DNA of 64,000 nucleotides from Chloroflexota bacterium (GTDB taxonomy: Bacteria; Chloroflexota; Anaerolineae; Aggregatilineales; Phototrophicaceae), in the NCBI GenBank assembly GCA_013388745.1, contig JACAER010000006.1, forward strand, positions 186,001 through 250,000. Direction: 5' to 3'. Positions 45,657-54,128 of the stretch are shown in pieces. The position numbers and the translations under genes were made by a program. Below the pieces are notes generated by a model. The model had not been told where the DNA came from and ran no database searches. It worked only from the letters and a program-made list of their open reading frames with translations. Every line of letters begins with the position of its first letter. Within the stretch, counting starts at the first letter, position 1.

Positions 45657-45690
45657 CGCAGGGGCGACGCATCCCTGTGTCGCCCACAGA
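45657..45690. repeat. Degenerate REP-like palindrome
   Basis: CGCAGGGGCGAC followed by GCATCCCTGT and GTCGCCC. It matches the start of the palindrome at 6717-6746 in 13 of 14 bases (TTCCGCAGGGGCGAC versus TTTCGCAGGGGCGAC); the other arm has drifted. Confidence 0.45.
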
Positions 45691-45798
45691 TCATCACAAA
45701 CTGCGCGCACAAGAATTTGGCGGAATCCGCCCTGACATCCCGCCGTCTGTGGCCTCTATGCTTGAGCGTGTACATGCCTATCATCTGTGAGGTGTCCC

Positions 45799-46257
45799 AT
45801 GACGATCACCATCACCGCCGAACGCCCCGACAGCGCCGACGCGCTGCTGCTGATCACGGAATTGGACGCGGCACTCAACCCGCACTATGCGCCCGAAAGC
45901 CGGCACGGCTACAGCGTCGAAAAGCTGCTGCGCGAGGACGTCGCTTTTTTCGTAGCGCGCCAGAACGAAACGGCGGCCGGCTGCGTGGGCCTACAGTTTT
46001 TCGGCACGGCATACGCCGAACTCAAGCGTATGTATGTGCGCCCGGAATTTCGCGGCAGCGGACTGGGCAAACGCCTGCTGCATCATATCGAAGATTACGC
46101 GCGCCAGCGGGGACTCAGCGTGCTGCGGCTGGAAACGGGCATCCATCAGCAAGCTGCCATCAGCTTATATGAGCGCGCCGGGTTCAAACGCATCCCGCCC
46201 TTCGGCCCCTATTTTGAAGACCCGGTCAGCCTGTGCTACGAAAAAATCCTGCGCTGA
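45799..46257 (+). CDS. GNAT family N-acetyltransferase
   Basis: A 152-residue acetyltransferase. The acetyl-CoA pyrophosphate loop is RPEFRGSGLGKRLL (about 84-97), followed by the helix ISLYERAGFKRI. The protein ends normally. GAGG precedes the ATG at 45799 by about 7 bases; GTG at 45787 is in frame. The acetyl acceptor is not predictable. It lies between the M20 peptidase and the gamma-glutamyltransferase, on the plus strand, so operon membership with the peptidase is possible. Confidence 0.88.
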   Translation: MTITITAERPDSADALLLITELDAALNPHYAPESRHGYSVEKLLREDVAFFVARQNETAAGCVGLQFFGTAYAELKRMYVRPEFRGSGLGKRLLHHIEDYARQRGLSVLRLETGIHQQAAISLYERAGFKRIPPFGPYFEDPVSLCYEKILR

Positions 46258-46286
46258 GCGCCAGCGGCATCTTTGCGCGGCAGCAG

Positions 46287-47900
46287 CTAAAAAGCGGCGA
46301 CCGCGCCGTCTTTGCGCGGATCGCTGCCGCCGAACAGCACACCCGATTCCGCATCACGACGGATGATATGGCCGTCGCCGAACAGCGCGCGTCCCCTGCC
46401 GCTGACAGGCCGGACACGGTGACCGAGTTCCGCCAGCCGCGCCATCGTCGCGACCGGCAGACCTTCTTCCAGCGCTAACACACTATCGCCCCTGCCTTCT
46501 TCCAGACACCAGCGCGGGCGATCCAGCGCTTCCTGCGGGTTGAGATCGTCGTCAAGCATGGCGCTGAGCACCTGAAAATGTCCCTGTGGCTGCATAAAAC
46601 CGCCCATCACGCCGAACGCCCCCCAGAGCGTATCGCCCTGTGTCGCCAGGCCGGGAATGATGGTTTGATAGGGGCGTTTTTCCGGCGCGACACGGTTGGG
46701 ATGGCCAGGTTCGAGGTCAAAGCAGGCGCCGCGATTCTGCAAAAAGACGCCAGTCCCTTTAGCGACAATGCCCGTGCCGAAGCCCATATACAGACTGTTG
46801 ATAAACGAACAGGCGTTGCCCGCGCCATCTGCCGTACACAGATAGACGGTATCCGATCCGCGCAGCGGCAGGCCATAGGCCGGCGGCTGCATGGCGCTGT
46901 GGCGCGAAACAAGCGCGTGACGTTCAGCGGCATAACGTTTATCGAGCAGCCCGGCCAGCGGCACATCGACCTTACGCGGGTCGGCGATATAGCGGCGCGC
47001 ATCGGCAAACGCTAGCCGCATGGCTTCGACCATCAGATGCAGGCGTTCGGGCGCGGCGGCCGGCATCTCGCCCAGATTCCAGCCTTCGGCAATATTGAGC
47101 GCGATCAATGCCGCGAGTCCCTGGCCGTTGGGCGGGCATTCGTAAATCGTGACGCCGCGATAGGTCGTGGAGATCGGGGTATCCCATGTCGAACGATGCT
47201 TTTTCAGATCATCATGCGTCAGCACGCCGCCGAGCGCTTGCAGCGTCGTGACGATGGCATCGGCCACCGCGCCGCTGTAAAAGGCGTCGGGGCCGCCCTC
47301 GGCGATGGCTTGCAGCGTGCGCGCCAGCCCCGGCAAACGCATGATCTGGCCAACAGCGGGCGCATGACCGCCGGGCAGATAATCTTCGGTGTGGGAGCTG
47401 GCTTTGAGAAAAGCTTCGCTGCTGCGCCAGGCGGCCCCGAACACGGGCGCGACGGGATAGCCTTCGCGCGCATGGAAAATAGCCTCTTGCAGCACGTCTT
47501 TCAGCGTCATACATCCATGTTTTTGCAGCAGGTCATGCCAGCCCATCACCGCGCCGGGCACCGTGACAGCCAGGGCGCTGCGCGCCGGCACATGGTCGTA
47601 ATCGCTGAACAAGTCGGGGGTGAGCGCCGCAGGCGCGCGCCCGCTGCCGTTGAGCGCCGTCACCTGGCGCGTTTTGGCGTCGTAGTACAGCGCGAACATA
47701 TCGCCGCCGATGCCTGTGGACGCTGGATCGGTAACATTCAGCACCGCCGCCGCCGCCACTGCTGCGTCTGCTGCTGTGCCGCCCGCGCGCAAGATTTGAA
47801 GGCCAGCCTGTGACGCCAGCACATTGTTGGCGGCAACCATGCCGCGCCGCGCGCTCACCATCGAACGGCGCGACGAAAAATCAAACGACATCGGTTTCAT
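46287..47900 (-). CDS. Gamma-glutamyltransferase family protein
   Basis: A 537-residue N-terminal nucleophile hydrolase of the GGT family. The large-subunit start RRGMVAANNVLASQAGL and glycine-rich GIGGDMFALYYD are typical. The autoprocessing nucleophile is probably T351 in GSDTVYLCTADG, followed by NACSFINSLYMGFGTGIV and PGHPNRVAPEKRPYQTIIPGL (split at ~390-430). No signal peptide is visible, so the enzyme is probably cytoplasmic, as in YwrD-like members. ATG at 47900 has GAGGA upstream. Substrate may be glutathione or another gamma-glutamyl compound; not determinable. Confidence 0.9.
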   Translation of the reverse strand: MKPMSFDFSSRRSMVSARRGMVAANNVLASQAGLQILRAGGTAADAAVAAAAVLNVTDPASTGIGGDMFALYYDAKTRQVTALNGSGRAPAALTPDLFSDYDHVPARSALAVTVPGAVMGWHDLLQKHGCMTLKDVLQEAIFHAREGYPVAPVFGAAWRSSEAFLKASSHTEDYLPGGHAPAVGQIMRLPGLARTLQAIAEGGPDAFYSGAVADAIVTTLQALGGVLTHDDLKKHRSTWDTPISTTYRGVTIYECPPNGQGLAALIALNIAEGWNLGEMPAAAPERLHLMVEAMRLAFADARRYIADPRKVDVPLAGLLDKRYAAERHALVSRHSAMQPPAYGLPLRGSDTVYLCTADGAGNACSFINSLYMGFGTGIVAKGTGVFLQNRGACFDLEPGHPNRVAPEKRPYQTIIPGLATQGDTLWGAFGVMGGFMQPQGHFQVLSAMLDDDLNPQEALDRPRWCLEEGRGDSVLALEEGLPVATMARLAELGHRVRPVSGRGRALFGDGHIIRRDAESGVLFGGSDPRKDGAVAAF

Positions 47901-48042
47901 AAGATCATTCCTCATTAGGACTTGCGCCGCTGCGGGAAAATTGCGCCCGAAATGCGCGTTTTTCTCGGTCAACCGCGCAACCCCTATCCTTATATTCGCT
48001 GCCCCAATTTTAGCGAGCGTCGCCCAGACCACCTAGCACCAA

Positions 48043-48080
48043 ACAAAAAGCCCCGCAGCCGGACGGCATACGGGGCGCAA
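48043..48080 (-). terminator. Intrinsic terminator after the YitT-family gene
   Basis: On the minus strand GCCCCG (48076-48071) and CGGGGC (48055-48050) pair and are followed by five T residues (48049-48045). It lies about 25 bases after the stop at 48104. Confidence 0.8.
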
Positions 48081-48103
48081 GCCGACAGTCCAGTCGGCGG
48101 CGG

Positions 48104-48997
48104 TTAATCGCCGGTGGCGCTGATGCGCTGCGCGCGCGTCTGGATGAAGCCGTGCCCATAGGCGGTCTGCCCCTGTCCGACGACGATAAAGGCTGACGGA
48201 TCCGCTTGCAGCACGAGTTCGCGCAGTGCGGTAACCTGTGAGCGGGCGATGGTGATGAACAGCACTGTATGCGGCTTTTCGGTGAACATGCCCGTGCCCG
48301 GCCAGGCCGTCACGCCGCGCCCCAACTGGTGCAGAATCGTGTCCGAAACTTCGTCGGGCTTGTCGGTGATAATCAGCGCCGTGCGGATGATGCTCGGCCC
48401 CTCCAGCACATAATCTGTCGCCACGCCGCCCAGGAACAGCGCCACCAGCGCATACAGCGCCGCCTCCCAACTGTTAAAAGCCAGCCCGGCCAGCGCGATC
48501 ACCAGCGTATCGGTGTACAGCGTCGTGCTGCTGATGGGCGTGCCGAATTTCATCTGAATGATACGCCCCAGCGTCGATGTGCCGCCGAAGGTCGCGCCCG
48601 CCAGATAGGCCAGCCCCGTGCTCATGCCGCCCAGAATGCCGCCGAACAGCGCATTGAGCATGGTGTTGTCGCTGACGCCTGTTGTCGGGAAATAGGGCGA
48701 AAGCAGGTCGATCAGCAGCGAATAGACGATCAGCACTTAGACCGTGCGCGCGATCACCCGCCAACCGCCGAGCATGCGGTAGGCGAGAATCTGAATTGGG
48801 ATATTGCCGATCAGGATAATCAAGCCGATAGGCGTGCCGAACAGGTGATTGAGAACTACGCCCAGACCAGAAACGCCAGCAGGGGCAACCTGCGCCGGCG
48901 CCATGAAAATGATGATCGACAGCGCGCCGATGATGGCGGCGATATTGAGCAGCAAAAATTGGATGGTGAGCTTGCGCCAGTTGATTTTCTTGAGCAT
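48104..48997 (-). pseudogene. YitT-family (DUF161/DUF2179) membrane protein with one in-frame TAA
   Basis: The frame codes for 297 residues of a YitT protein but codon 87 (48737-48739) is TAA. Before it are two membrane helices (LTIQFLLLNIAAIIGALSIIIF, VSGLGVVLNHLFGTPIGLIILIGN) and the GGWRVIARTV end. After it the same frame continues VLIVYSLLIDLLSPYFP, three more helices with LFGGILGGMSTGLAYLAGATFGGTST, and a soluble C-terminal DUF2179 domain (VLFITIARSQVTALRELVLQADPSAF). Both parts match one family, so the stop is an interruption, not two genes. GTG directly after the TAA could restart. As in adk, this may be a nonsense mutation, readthrough or an error in the consensus. Confidence 0.82.
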
Positions 48998-49278
48998 GGA
49001 AAGCCCTCAGCTTTCAGCGAACAGCCGTTAGCGGATGATAATGATGATAAAGGAACACCCAAAAGAAGAAATTCGATGCGGGAGAAGCACAGTATTTGTG
49101 AGAAAAGCGCAGGCAGATGAGCTATGTTACAAGCCAGCGCGGGCTAATGCCAGAGGCAAAACGCAAAAAAGTGCTAAAAATCACAAGCGCGCGCTGTCCA
49201 TTTTCAGTGGTCAGTTTTCAACAAAAAAGGGACGAGGCGTGTGCCCCGTCCCCGTTCAGCCCTAGCAACGCAGGCTTT
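48998..49278. other. Spacer with terminator
   Basis: 281 bases without a supportable gene. It contains the terminator of the alpha/beta-hydrolase gene at 49223-49252 (minus strand: GGGACGGGGC with GCCTCGTCCC and six T residues) and an AT-richer 48998-49200 stretch whose short open frames lack ribosome binding sites. Confidence 0.5.
49223..49252 (-). terminator. Intrinsic terminator of alpha/beta-hydrolase gene
   Basis: On the minus strand a 10-bp stem (GGGACGGGGC with GCCTCGTCCC, one G-T pair), 4-base loop ACAC, then six T residues at 49228-49223. It lies about 27 bases after the stop. Confidence 0.88.
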
Positions 49279-51030
49279 TTAGAAGGCGAAGTGCGTGGCC
49301 TGCCCGGCGACGATGATCCAGGTGATGACCATCGCGCAGACAAACGCGCCGACATACACCGTGCCTGTGCGGCGGAAGAAATAAGTCGTGAACAGCGCGA
49401 CAATCGTCAGCAGTGGTACGAACTGGAAAGCGACAATCGTCAGCAGCGGCTCGGCCAGCGGCAGCGTGCCACCCGTCATCAGCGGGATGTATTGCAGCAG
49501 CAGCATGGCGATGATGCCCAGCACCAGCAGGCCGGTGTTGCTCAGCGCGCTCAGCCAGAAGGGGGCCGATTTGCCCTCGGCGCTCACCAAACGCAGTTGG
49601 CCATTGAGCGAAATGCCCAGCACGAGGAAGAAGAAGACGAAGAAGGGCAGATAGCCGAGGAAAATGCGGAAGTGCAGCGACCCCATCAGCTTGACAGCTA
49701 CGACCCAGAAGCGGAAATCGGTCTTAAAGAGCAGATCAGAAACGGCCAGCAGCAGATAGCCGAACAGCACGATGAGGATGGCGGCCAGCGCGGCTTTCAG
49801 CATGTCCACCCACGATAGGCTGAGGCCGTAATTGGCGATGGTCGCGCCTTGCGCGCGATTCGATGTGAAGTGCCAGATCAGGAACAGCACCAGCGTAATC
49901 AGGCCGTTGCCCACCGCCCAGAACATGATGCCGGTGGTAATATTCTGCGCAAACAGCGGCGTGGCGGCGGTGATGACATCGCCCGCCAGATTTTGCAGCC
50001 AGAAGTAGGTCAGCACAGGGATAAAAATCGCCAGGGCATAGCCAACATAGCGCGGAATGCCCTGCATGACTTTCGCTTCGGGCATGGGCTTGACGATGGC
50101 CGTGAAGAACGGGGCGTCGAACAGGATGCTGCCAAAGGCCAGCATCGAGACCACCATGCCGATCAGCGCGATCAGGCGCCCGATTTCGTTCCACTGCCAG
50201 ACCTGATTATTCGCGTCGAGGCCATTGCCGCCGACCAGCGTCATCTGCATCCAGCGCACGGCGTCGCCGATGGCTTCGCTGTTCAGATGGTTGGCGGGGT
50301 GCGTGGTGGCGTTCTGGAACAGCATACGCCCGGTGCCGTCTTCAATCGAACCGTAAAGCCTGCCGATCTCCACCGGCTCGGTCGTGCCGAAGACAGCTTG
50401 CAGCTTTTCGGTGTTGACAATACCCGCGCCGGTCTCTGAACCCCACATCAGCGCCGAGAATTCATCAAAAGCGGCGAAGAGCAGACCGAAGTTACGCGGC
50501 ACTTCGGGCGTGCCTTCCGGCGCGCCAAATGTGCCGGTAGACGACCCCTGCACCATGATCGAACGATAGCCATCGGGATACACAGCGGTGGCGATCAGCG
50601 AAGCCCAGCCGCCCATCGAGTGCCCTTCCAGGCCGATATTTTCGGGGTCTACGATGTCCAGCGAGCGCAGATAGGCCAGCCCATCGGGGCCGCCGAAGCC
50701 GTTGGCGAAGGCCGGCGGATCGGAATAGCCGTGCCCAGTCTGGTCAAGCGCCAGCACAACGTAGCCGCGCCGCGCGAATTCGATGGCGTAGCCGGCTTGC
50801 GTTTCGCGCGAGTTGATGTAGCCGTGAATGGCGACGATGCCCGGCGCGCGATTTTCGTTGCTGACGCCCGGCGGGATGTAGAGCAGCGCGCTCATCAGCG
50901 TGCCGTTGGTGCCGACAAAGCGCACATCCTTGATTTCAATTTGTCCGCCGTCGGTTTGCACCCACCAGGCCAGCAGGCCGCCGAAAAATACGAGGAGAAG
51001 ACCCAGGACTAGTACATAGTGGCGTTTCAT
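49279..51030 (-). CDS. Alpha/beta hydrolase fused to an eight-helix membrane domain
   Basis: A 583-residue protein. One N-terminal helix (4-23), then an alpha/beta hydrolase with oxyanion region AIHGYINSRETQAG and nucleophile elbow GHSMGG (136-141, Ser138), a candidate catalytic histidine in THPANHL near 248, and from about 288 eight predicted helices to the C terminus, with short loops. The hydrolase part would face outside if the first helix is a signal anchor (inferred). The dienelactone-hydrolase/acyl-peptidase class is the closest by motif, but the membrane half is not one I can name. It has its own terminator and a palindromic operator-like site upstream. Confidence 0.78.
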   Translation of the reverse strand: MKRHYVLVLGLLLVFFGGLLAWWVQTDGGQIEIKDVRFVGTNGTLMSALLYIPPGVSNENRAPGIVAIHGYINSRETQAGYAIEFARRGYVVLALDQTGHGYSDPPAFANGFGGPDGLAYLRSLDIVDPENIGLEGHSMGGWASLIATAVYPDGYRSIMVQGSSTGTFGAPEGTPEVPRNFGLLFAAFDEFSALMWGSETGAGIVNTEKLQAVFGTTEPVEIGRLYGSIEDGTGRMLFQNATTHPANHLNSEAIGDAVRWMQMTLVGGNGLDANNQVWQWNEIGRLIALIGMVVSMLAFGSILFDAPFFTAIVKPMPEAKVMQGIPRYVGYALAIFIPVLTYFWLQNLAGDVITAATPLFAQNITTGIMFWAVGNGLITLVLFLIWHFTSNRAQGATIANYGLSLSWVDMLKAALAAILIVLFGYLLLAVSDLLFKTDFRFWVVAVKLMGSLHFRIFLGYLPFFVFFFLVLGISLNGQLRLVSAEGKSAPFWLSALSNTGLLVLGIIAMLLLQYIPLMTGGTLPLAEPLLTIVAFQFVPLLTIVALFTTYFFRRTGTVYVGAFVCAMVITWIIVAGQATHFAF

Positions 51031-51077
51031 GCGGAAACCCTCCCAAAGGTATTATTTAAACGGTTTCATTTCATCGT

Positions 51078-51105
51078 AAAGTAACCTTACTGAATACATT
51101 ATCAA
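51078..51105 (-). promoter_or_regulatory. Putative promoter with palindromic operator of the hydrolase gene
   Basis: On the minus strand TTGATA (51105-51100) and TACTTT (51083-51078) are 16 bases apart. The perfect palindrome AGTAACCTTACT (51080-51091) overlaps the -10 and spacer, the usual place for a repressor site. Confidence 0.4.
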
Positions 51106-51163
51106 GTGTTGCAACAAGCGTCAAGCACAGTGGTACTAATGGGCATGAGTTTTTGGCGAATGT

Positions 51164-51194
51164 TTGACCGCCGCGCGGGAAAATTGGTTATACT
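51164..51194 (+). promoter_or_regulatory. Putative promoter of the thiolase gene
   Basis: TTGACC at 51164-51169 and TATACT at 51189-51194 with a 19-base spacer and a TGG before the -10. It is 49 bases upstream of the ATG. Confidence 0.5.
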
Positions 51195-51242
51195 AAATCA
51201 AATCGAGAGTAGATTAATCGTTATTTGCGGAAAGGATTTCCC

Positions 51243-52418
51243 ATGAGCGAAGCAGTAATTGTCGGGGCGGTACGCACACCGCTGGGGCGGCGCAACGGCT
51301 GGCTGCGCGAGACGCATCCGGTGCGCTTGGGGTCAGACGTGCTCTGCGAAGCGCTGGCGCGCGCCAACCTCGATCCCAAATATCTCGACCATGTCATCAT
51401 GGGCTGTGTCTCGCAGGCGGGCGAACAGACATTTAACCTGGCGCGTAATGTCGTGCTGGATGCCGGGCTGCCGATCACGATTCCGGCGACGACGGTGGAT
51501 TTTCAGTGCGGCAGCAGCCAGCAGGCCGTGCATCTGGCGGCGGCGCTGGTCAGCAGCGGCCAGATGGATGTGGTGGTGGCGGGCGGCGTGGAGAGCATGA
51601 CGCGCGTGCCGATGGGCGCGAGCATGATGGGGCAGCAGCCGTTCACTGAACGCATGATGTCGGCCTATAACCTCGTACCGCAGGGCATCGCTTCCGACGA
51701 GATCGCCCAGAAATGGGGCATCAGCCGCGAACAGGTCGATCGCATCGGCTATGAAAGCCATATGCGCGCGGCCAAAGCGCATCAGGAAGGTTGGCTGGCG
51801 CGCGAGATTCTGCCGGTCGCGGGATTGGAAGACATCAGGCAGGACGGCAGCAAGAGCCATCCGATTACGGTAGAGCGCGATCAGGGTGTGCGTCCGAATG
51901 CCACGCTCGAAAAAATGGCGACATTAGGCGCGGCCTTTACCGAAAACGGCGTGACGACGGCGGGCAACAGCAGTCAGATCAGCGACGGTGCGGCGGCAGT
52001 CGTGGTGACGACGCGCGAAAAAGCCGCCGAACTCGGCCTGAAAGTGCGCGCCCGCATTATCGCCAGTGTCACGGTGGGCAGCGACCCGCATCTGATGCTG
52101 ACCGGGCCGATTGAAGCCACGCGCAAGGTTTTGCAGCGCGCCGGGCTGCGCATGGAGCAGATCGACCTGTTCGAAGTCAACGAAGCCTTCGCCAGCGTGG
52201 TGGCGATGTGGCAGCAGGAGATTGGCGCGGATATGGCGAAAGTCAATGTGCATGGCGGCGCGATCGCCATCGGGCATCCGCTGGGGGCCAGCGGCGCGCG
52301 GTTGATGACGACGCTGCTGCACGCGCTGGAAACGCACGACAAGCACTACGGCTTGCAGACGATGTGCTGCGGCGGCGGCATGGCGACAGCCACGATTATC
52401 GAGCGTGTCAGCGGCTAA
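51243..52418 (+). CDS. Acetyl-CoA acetyltransferase (thiolase)
   Basis: A 391-residue thiolase that cleaves or condenses acyl-CoA. Active-site cysteine C89 is in VDFQCGSSQQAV, histidine H345 in IGHPLGASG, and the second cysteine C375 in MCCGGGM. The start ATG at 51243 has AAAGGA 7 bases upstream. It is flanked by a promoter and a downstream stem at 52442-52465. With the acyl-CoA dehydrogenase at 14 kb it supports beta-oxidation or ketone-body type metabolism. Confidence 0.93.
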   Translation: MSEAVIVGAVRTPLGRRNGWLRETHPVRLGSDVLCEALARANLDPKYLDHVIMGCVSQAGEQTFNLARNVVLDAGLPITIPATTVDFQCGSSQQAVHLAAALVSSGQMDVVVAGGVESMTRVPMGASMMGQQPFTERMMSAYNLVPQGIASDEIAQKWGISREQVDRIGYESHMRAAKAHQEGWLAREILPVAGLEDIRQDGSKSHPITVERDQGVRPNATLEKMATLGAAFTENGVTTAGNSSQISDGAAAVVVTTREKAAELGLKVRARIIASVTVGSDPHLMLTGPIEATRKVLQRAGLRMEQIDLFEVNEAFASVVAMWQQEIGADMAKVNVHGGAIAIGHPLGASGARLMTTLLHALETHDKHYGLQTMCCGGGMATATIIERVSG

Positions 52419-52441
52419 CGACTGACATGTGTTTCACCCAC

Positions 52442-52468
52442 AGACCTCTCGCTGGCGGGAGGTCTCTT
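52442..52468 (+). terminator. Terminator-like stem after thiolase
   Basis: AGACCTC (52442-52448) pairs with GAGGTCT (52459-52465), followed by CTTTGATT. The T-run is short. Confidence 0.6.
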
Positions 52469-52488
52469 TGATTCGAACAGACATCGGC

Positions 52489-52575
52489 CTATAATTTGGG
52501 TTTGACCGCATCGCGCGCGGCGTCGATTTCGGGCGGACCGTCGGGCAGCGGCACGACGAGATGGTGTTGTTTCAT
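52489..52575 (-). CDS. Possible small protein, 28 residues
   Basis: An ATG with GGGGGA four bases upstream opens a 28-codon frame ending in TAG. The product begins MKQHHLVVPLPDGPPEIDAA and ends VKPKL. It lies 32 bases after the FAD oxidoreductase stop on the same strand and could be the last gene of that operon. No homologue is recognised; it could also be a chance frame or the remnant of a longer gene. Confidence 0.3.
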   Translation of the reverse strand: MKQHHLVVPLPDGPPEIDAARDAVKPKL

Positions 52576-52607
52576 AGATTCCCCCTATTCGATGATGCGC
52601 TCAACCA

Positions 52608-53522
52608 TCACTTCCCCAAATACGCGGCGATGCGCTGTGCGGCGGCACGCGCCGCCCACACACGCGCGCTCAGGCTGTCCTGCGCCAGATAATCGCTGCC
52701 GATCAGCGCCACGCCCGGCGGCAGCAGCGCCGGAATCGCCGCGAGATGTTCTAATACCGGCGCATCCCGTACCAGATCCGCTTCCGGCCAGAAATCGACG
52801 CGCTGCGCCAGAATTTGCGCTTTCCAGTGCAGCCGGGCAGCGAGTGCGGCCAGCGGGTCGGCGGGAAGCGCATCCGGCCTAATACGCAGGCCGATTTGCA
52901 GCAGCGCCTTATCCGGGGGCACGCGCTCTGGCGCTGTCGTGTGGTCAATAAAGGCGATAGGATCATCGGAAACCGGCGCGGGCATATCCGTGGCGTGAAT
53001 GCCCAACGATAGGCGCAGGATAGTGTCGTAGCGAAAATCGAGCAGGCGCAGCGCGATGTCACCCTGTAATTCGCGCAGCATCCGTTCGGCGTAACGCGCG
53101 GGCGCGGCGATCATCAGCGCGCGTGTATCGAGCAAAATGCCGTTTTCCAGACACACGCCGAAGACGCCGGGCGCCAGCGTCCCCAGACTGCTGACGGCCA
53201 TACGCTTCATGGGCGGCGCAGAAAGGCGTTTTGCTAAGGCATCGACCAGCGTTTGCGTGCCCTGGCGAAACACGGCGCGTGTGTCATCGACTGCCACAAG
53301 AGCGTTGGAGAGGTCAAGTTCGTCCAGAAACGCCCAGTCGGCGGCGCGCGGCACGAACAGCGGCCCGCCATCCAGCACAAAATCGGCCTGCGCTTGGCTG
53401 ATAATCGCGCCGCCGAGTCGATTTTTGACTTCGATCAATGTGTGGGGAATGCGGCGCTGCGCCAGTTCCCAGGCGGCGGCCAAACCGCTCAGCCCGCCCC
53501 CGATAATTACCACTTCGCGCAT
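52608..53522 (-). CDS. Small FAD-dependent oxidoreductase (PPO/amine-oxidase-like)
   Basis: A 304-residue flavoprotein. The N terminus is a dinucleotide fold VVIIGGGLSGLAAAWELAQRRIPHTLIE, then the NRLGGAI motif common to protoporphyrinogen oxidase and amine oxidases. It is shorter than the usual 450 residues and lacks part of the substrate domain, although the C-terminal IGSDYLAQDSLSARVWAARAAAQRIA part that closes the FAD site is present. AGGAGC precedes the ATG at 53522. A related function in porphyrin or carotenoid redox is possible but not shown. Confidence 0.82.
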   Translation of the reverse strand: MREVVIIGGGLSGLAAAWELAQRRIPHTLIEVKNRLGGAIISQAQADFVLDGGPLFVPRAADWAFLDELDLSNALVAVDDTRAVFRQGTQTLVDALAKRLSAPPMKRMAVSSLGTLAPGVFGVCLENGILLDTRALMIAAPARYAERMLRELQGDIALRLLDFRYDTILRLSLGIHATDMPAPVSDDPIAFIDHTTAPERVPPDKALLQIGLRIRPDALPADPLAALAARLHWKAQILAQRVDFWPEADLVRDAPVLEHLAAIPALLPPGVALIGSDYLAQDSLSARVWAARAAAQRIAAYLGK

Positions 53523-53698
53523 ATCTGCTCCTGCTAACAGGCAAACACCAGGCCTGCAATTTTTGCCCGCTGGACGCCGGCATCTGTGCTGCCTGCGCGC
53601 TGCTTTTCCCGCGCGCCAGGATGTTCCAGACAAGCGCCCCCGCCGCGCGCAGCGTTGCTTCCCGTAATGCTATCCGTCTGCAACCTGCTCCAGAACTA

Positions 53699-53723
53699 AA
53701 AAGGACAAGCCTGAGCTTGTCCC
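53699..53723 (-). terminator. Intrinsic terminator of the small membrane protein gene
   Basis: On the minus strand GGACAAGC (53723-53716) pairs with GCTTGTCC (53711-53704), 4-base loop, then five T residues. It is 38 bases after the stop. Confidence 0.85.
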
Positions 53724-53760
53724 AGATTGTAGCAGCAAAGAATTGATGGCAGATGAGAGG

Positions 53761-53955
53761 CTAACGTGTGCGTTTGTCTTCAACGGGTTCGTTCAGTTTT
53801 TGCCAGTGCTGCGCGCCTAAATTTTGGCCGAACTTGATGTCGTCCGCGCCTAGCCCCATGGTGTGTTCCTCTTTACCATACAACCGGCGGGTGAGCAGCA
53901 CCAGCGGTATCGCCATGACAGCGCCAATTGCCAACAGAATTAACAGCGTGGACAT
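53761..53955 (-). CDS. Small membrane protein, 64 residues
   Basis: A helix spans about residues 3-22 (LLILLAIGAVMAIPLVLL), followed by a basic RRLYGKEEH and a soluble tail. GGGAG lies 8 bases before the ATG, and a terminator follows the gene, so it looks genuine. I do not recognise a family. It diverges from the sugar-dehydrogenase lipoprotein gene. Confidence 0.65.
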   Translation of the reverse strand: MSTLLILLAIGAVMAIPLVLLTRRLYGKEEHTMGLGADDIKFGQNLGAQHWQKLNEPVEDKRTR

Positions 53956-54084
53956 CGTGTTTCTCCCGACTGCAAACGAACTATGCTCTCATTTTCTCAT
54001 AGAATAGGCAGAGCTTGTCCAGTAACAAACATCCTGTGTCGTCGTGAGGATTAGCGGCGTAATAAGCGTGCCGCGCCGCGTTGG

Positions 54085-54093
54085 TGGTATAAT
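54085..54093 (+). promoter_or_regulatory. Extended -10 element before the sugar-dehydrogenase-like lipoprotein
   Basis: TGGTATAAT, with TATAAT at 54088-54093, 36 bases before the ATG. No convincing -35 is present. Confidence 0.5.
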
Positions 54094-54128
54094 CAGCAGC
54101 GCTGATTTTGCGACCGTCTTTCCACCTT

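Noticed and set aside
31053-48997. Genome-wide recoding of TAA as a sense codon
   Set aside because: TAA is the terminal codon of many normal-length genes here, such as rpsL, rpsG and tuf, so the two in-frame TAA codons are exceptions.
52470-52480. TTCGAAC sequence resembling a tRNA TpsiC arm
   Set aside because: No acceptor, D or anticodon arm can be built around it.
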